Positions 57,301 through 60,000 of a stretch of 60,000 nt of DNA are shown here, piece by piece. The notes beneath the pieces were generated by a model. It saw only the letters and a list, made by a program, of their open reading frames with translations. It was not told where the DNA came from and made no database searches. Source of the DNA: Owenia fusiformis (lineage: Eukaryota > Annelida > Polychaeta > Sabellida > Oweniidae); the NCBI GenBank assembly GCA_903813345.2, contig CAIIXF020000012.1:2275318-2335317 (forward strand). Direction: 5' to 3'. The position numbers and the translations under genes are program-made. The number at the start of each line of letters is the position of its first letter. The stretch's first letter is position 1.

Positions 57301-59141
57301 TCTGCCTTATAAATTAGGTCACATCTGGGCACTCTTCTAGGCTTATATACAAGACTAGTGCAAACTAAAATAGCATTGCAAGCAACTATGAATACCCTGA
57401 GTCTCAGTGCCTAGTACATCAGATGAAGCTCTCTTTTAAGCGAGGAAATCAATACAGAAAGCATACATCTGGATTATCAATTAAAAAGTTTGATGGATGC
57501 TTCAGAAAGTAAAAATACAGAAAACAACCTCTTGAACATAACCTCAGAACTATGTGAAGGTAAGTGATGGTAAAATGTAAGCCTACATCTGTTTTATTGC
57601 TATCGTGTTTGAATAAATCTTAATTTTCTCTTTAAGCTTTGTTCTACAACTGTTTATGGCATGCTCATCTTTCTGTATAGGTCAATGACTCTACCTATAT
57701 TTGAACATACAGAATCAGGAATACAATGGGTTTTCAGATTAATCTAAAGAACTGCAGGAAAATTATTACAATTTTATTTTTCCAAACAAGCAATATCTTT
57801 AACAAGGCATTAAACTGCACTACCTGCCATTTGTTACAGACACTGACTGCCAAACATCAACCACCAAACACTTCCCACATAAAAGTTGGAGACCATAACA
57901 ATATTAGTGTCACCAATCCGTTTCTTTTTCATTCTCTGCCAGTCATATGATAGGCTCAGATACAGTGTACCAAGAAAAAATGAGACGAGGTAGTTTATTA
58001 TGACACCTTGGATTACCAAGATACAATTTATGAAAATTTCAAATAGATAGACATTAGAGAAGTGTTATATTAATGCTATCAAGAAGTTTAACATTATCTT
58101 ATTCACAAGTAACTTGAGTAGACAGAAAATCAGATATAGTTACTTTTTTTCCTATTATGTCAGTGAAAATGATGCTGACAAGATTGGAAGCACTTTCCAT
58201 ACTTTTCATTCAGTGTGACCGTGACCGTGCCTCCCATATGCAAAGGAGTGGTATCGATATGGAGAACTTTTTGAACACACATTTCTCTTAAACCAGTCAT
58301 AAAAAAATCTGAAAATTTAATACATCATCAATTTAATGGTCATCTTTTGAATGGTAACAATATAATTTGAAATATATATATTTATACTTTCATCTATATT
58401 GTTTTAGAAAACACATCAAACACTTGTTTTGTTCTTGGTATCATGTTTCCAGAGTGAAATGAAACATCTTTTCGAACCTCATTGGAACAAAACGACATAA
58501 GCACAACATGTTTAGGTCTCTCAATATTGTAATTGTACAAAGGAAATTTTGGTTGATTTTAAAAAAGTATATTGTTAATGAAATAAAGGTTTTTTCTTGA
58601 TTTTTATCTATTTTGGGGGATTTTGTTTTAATTTTTTGAATACTTTTTTAAAATCAACCAAAAATTCCTTTGTATAACTTTAATATTGAGAGGTCTAAAA
58701 ACATGTTGTTTATGCTATTTTGTTCCAACAATGTTCGGAAAGACATTTTATTTCATTCTCAAGAATTGGTAGAAAGGAGCAAAAACAATTGCACTAAAAA
58801 AACAAAAAAAATGTTAACAAAAACAGTTATATAAAATATTTCTAAATAATTTTCGCATTAAATTGTTGTCAATCAGTCAACATTACATAAAATACCATGT
58901 TTTTTACAGAATGTTTTCAATGATTGGTTTAAGAGAAAAACATTGTTGAATTCAGTTCTCCATATCGATACCACTCCTTTTACAGAGTTACAGTAGCTCC
59001 ATTTGTGGCTTAATTACACTAAAGTATGTCAAATCAAATTTGTTAAAAAATAAAAAAGTTAATCAAAACCTGTTTGAAGCTTTGTAACGCAATAGCTGTT
59101 TGATCTCTTCAAATCTTTTTTGGAAGATGTGAATAAAGGAT
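54331..59141 (-). CDS. Probable 3' exons of an unrecognised multi-pass membrane protein, partial
   Basis: Three candidate minus-strand exons. At 59141-59070 the acceptor TTCCTCCCTGCAG and donor CAG|GTTTTG flank FIHIFQKRFEEIKQLLRYKA. At 55448-55351 the donor TCT|GTAAGT ends RFQIGRNLTLSLLGLSVKCF and a further hydrophobic stretch. At 54591-54331 the terminal exon (acceptor TATTTCCAG, stop TGA) gives 86 residues with helices around IIIKLAVILIYTQSIVSHIY and FAQIAVMCFTYCYIL. The first two join in phase 2. The second ends in phase 1 while the last starts in phase 0, so an exon is missing or an assignment is wrong. Residues alternate between charged loops and membrane helices, as in receptors or transporters. 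I do not recognise the family. The 5' part would lie beyond base 60000. Confidence 0.4.
55449..57130. other. AT-rich, nothing recognised
   Basis: Presumed intron of the minus-strand gene. No repeat family or exon was identified on either strand. Confidence 0.35.
57135..57345 (+). repeat. Direct duplication of about 105 bp
   Basis: The segment AACTGGCTTTAAGTGTGTTA ... CATAGTCCTGCATACAAGCC ... CACATCTGAGCACTCTT is followed by a second, diverged copy (AACTGGCTAAAAATGCTGCA, CATAGTCCTGGATACGAGCC, CACATCTGGGCACTCTTC). Confidence 0.75.
57825..57935 (-). repeat. SINE-like fragment, third copy (inverted)
   Basis: ACCTGCCATTTGTTACAGAC is the complement of the phrase in the 47880 and 53290 copies, and the sequence inward (GTTGGAGACCATAACAATA) matches the complement of CTCCAGCTTTGTTATGG near 47883. 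Confidence 0.6.
58242..58980. mobile_element. 739-bp long palindrome (foldback element)
   Basis: The left arm starts AAAGGAGTGGTATCGATATG and the right arm ends CATATCGATACCACTCCTTT. Other paired segments are TTCTCTTAAACCA with TGGTTTAAGAGAA, and ATTTTGGTTGATTTTAAAAA with its complement, centred near 58610. The inner arms are well conserved and parts of the outer arms are diverged. No coding capacity. Confidence 0.8.
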
Positions 59142-59842
59142 CTGCAGGGAGGAAGAGGAAACACATGAATGCATCTACTATGACAGGACATACAACCAAC
59201 ATAATCATCAAAGTATAACATTTCTTTATGGTTTTGCCTCACCTTTCTAACTTGCCTCACTTTAATCTGAATTTTAATATGAACAAAAATATTGGCAGCT
59301 CCAAGTAGTGAACTCTAATCAACACTTGCTTTTTTATCAAAATAAAAATGATTTATCTAAATTATTATTGCATTGGCACAGCCCGGGTAGCACAGCCTGT
59401 AATATAATTGTACCCATAGGTCCATCCAGGAACATGTACAATTAAGGTAAAATCAAAGTTTGTATAATCAGAGCCTAACTCTCCCCTTAAAAAATTTAAT
59501 CACACATGTTCCTGGGCCTAATGTCATACCAATTCTCCTCCTTCACATCATTTTTCATTTTCAGCCATAGGCTGACGATTTTTAAATAAAGAGGGCAGGC
59601 CAATAAATGTGTGTTTATAAATTAGAGAAAGCTGCTGCCATTTTTATTATATTGGCCCAAAACCTATGTTCCCAGGAATCAAATAACGAACATATTTATG
59701 TCCTCATAGGCAGCAATTGTAAATGGGGGTGCAAATTTTGGGGTTTGCAACAATGTGAATGCAGCAAGACCCAAAAAGGCAGTATGGGGATTTACCTCAT
59801 CAAATTTTTAAAAATCTACATTGTATATCGTGCAACTATAAT

Positions 59843-59950
59843 TTGTTAATGATTTTCAACAAATTTTACAAAATTGTTTTTTTTCTTTTTTGTGGGGGTG
59901 GGGGGTGCAATCACCCTTCACACCCCCTCCCCCCTCTGGCTACAGCCAAG
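59843..59950. repeat. Fragment of the GTAGCC-type short element
   Basis: A G-run (GGGGGTGGGGGGTGCAATCA) and the end CTCTGGCTACAGCCAAG match the right half of the 20008 family. The left end is not recognisable. The rest of 59142-60000 shows no clear exon. Confidence 0.45.
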
Positions 59951-60000
59951 TCATTGATCAATATATGGATATATTCAGTATTTTTACATTTATGACCTGA

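Noticed and set aside
57834-58019. Minus-strand ORF VIQGVIINYLVSFFLGTLYL, considered as an additional exon of the membrane-protein gene
   Set aside because: Its downstream half overlaps a dispersed SINE-like repeat also found at 47880 and 53290, and no matching phase or splice sites were found.

Overview
This is a metazoan nuclear window. Genes are split by many small exons with GT..AG introns, there is no operon structure, the sequence is AT-rich, and dispersed non-autonomous elements and minisatellites are abundant. The protein repertoire and repeat style suggest a marine lophotrochozoan, most likely a mollusc. That assignment is an inference, because no species-diagnostic sequence was recognised.

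Layout. (1) 767-5373 (+) holds the last eight coding exons of an SFSWAP (suppressor-of-white-apricot) splicing factor; its SURP domains lie upstream of the window. Its 3' UTR ends near 6.53 kb. (2) 6.5-13.4 kb is intergenic and rich in repeats, including an 875-bp palindrome at 8540-9414. (3) 13421-18938 (-) is a small four-exon gene for a PY-motif, proline-rich, tail-anchored membrane protein of 164 aa. (4) 21330-50031 (+) is a complete 14-exon mitochondrial proline dehydrogenase (PRODH), 641 aa as assembled. Its large introns carry MITEs, a 13-copy ~83-bp array, and in intron 9 a complete antisense gene. (5) That nested gene, 40305-43203 (-), is a five-exon, 503-aa CYP2-type cytochrome P450. 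(6) 50-54.3 kb is PRODH 3' flank. (7) 54331-59141 (-) holds probable 3' exons of an unrecognised multi-pass membrane protein.

The most striking observation is that all four recognisable genes carry a tandem array whose unit is a copy of one of the gene's own exon edges. In PRODH, a 53-bp unit with branchpoint-like sequence, pyrimidine tract, AG and about 25 nt of exon 10 is repeated about 28 times just upstream of exon 10. In the P450 gene a 30-bp unit, the last nine codons plus the stop, is repeated about 27 times after the stop. In the tail-anchored gene the exon-3 acceptor and exon start are repeated about eight times. In SFSWAP the acceptor and first bases of one exon are present three times. 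Most of the 27 extra PRODH acceptors would lead to a stop within about ten codons, so faithful PRODH expression seems to require skipping a ladder of decoy splice sites.

The genes do not form a pathway. SFSWAP acts in nuclear splicing, PRODH in mitochondrial proline catabolism and the P450 in ER oxidation. Their link here is only positional: nesting, head-to-head and convergent arrangement. All exon joins were read by eye from splice consensus, reading phase and protein similarity, and have not been tested against transcripts.
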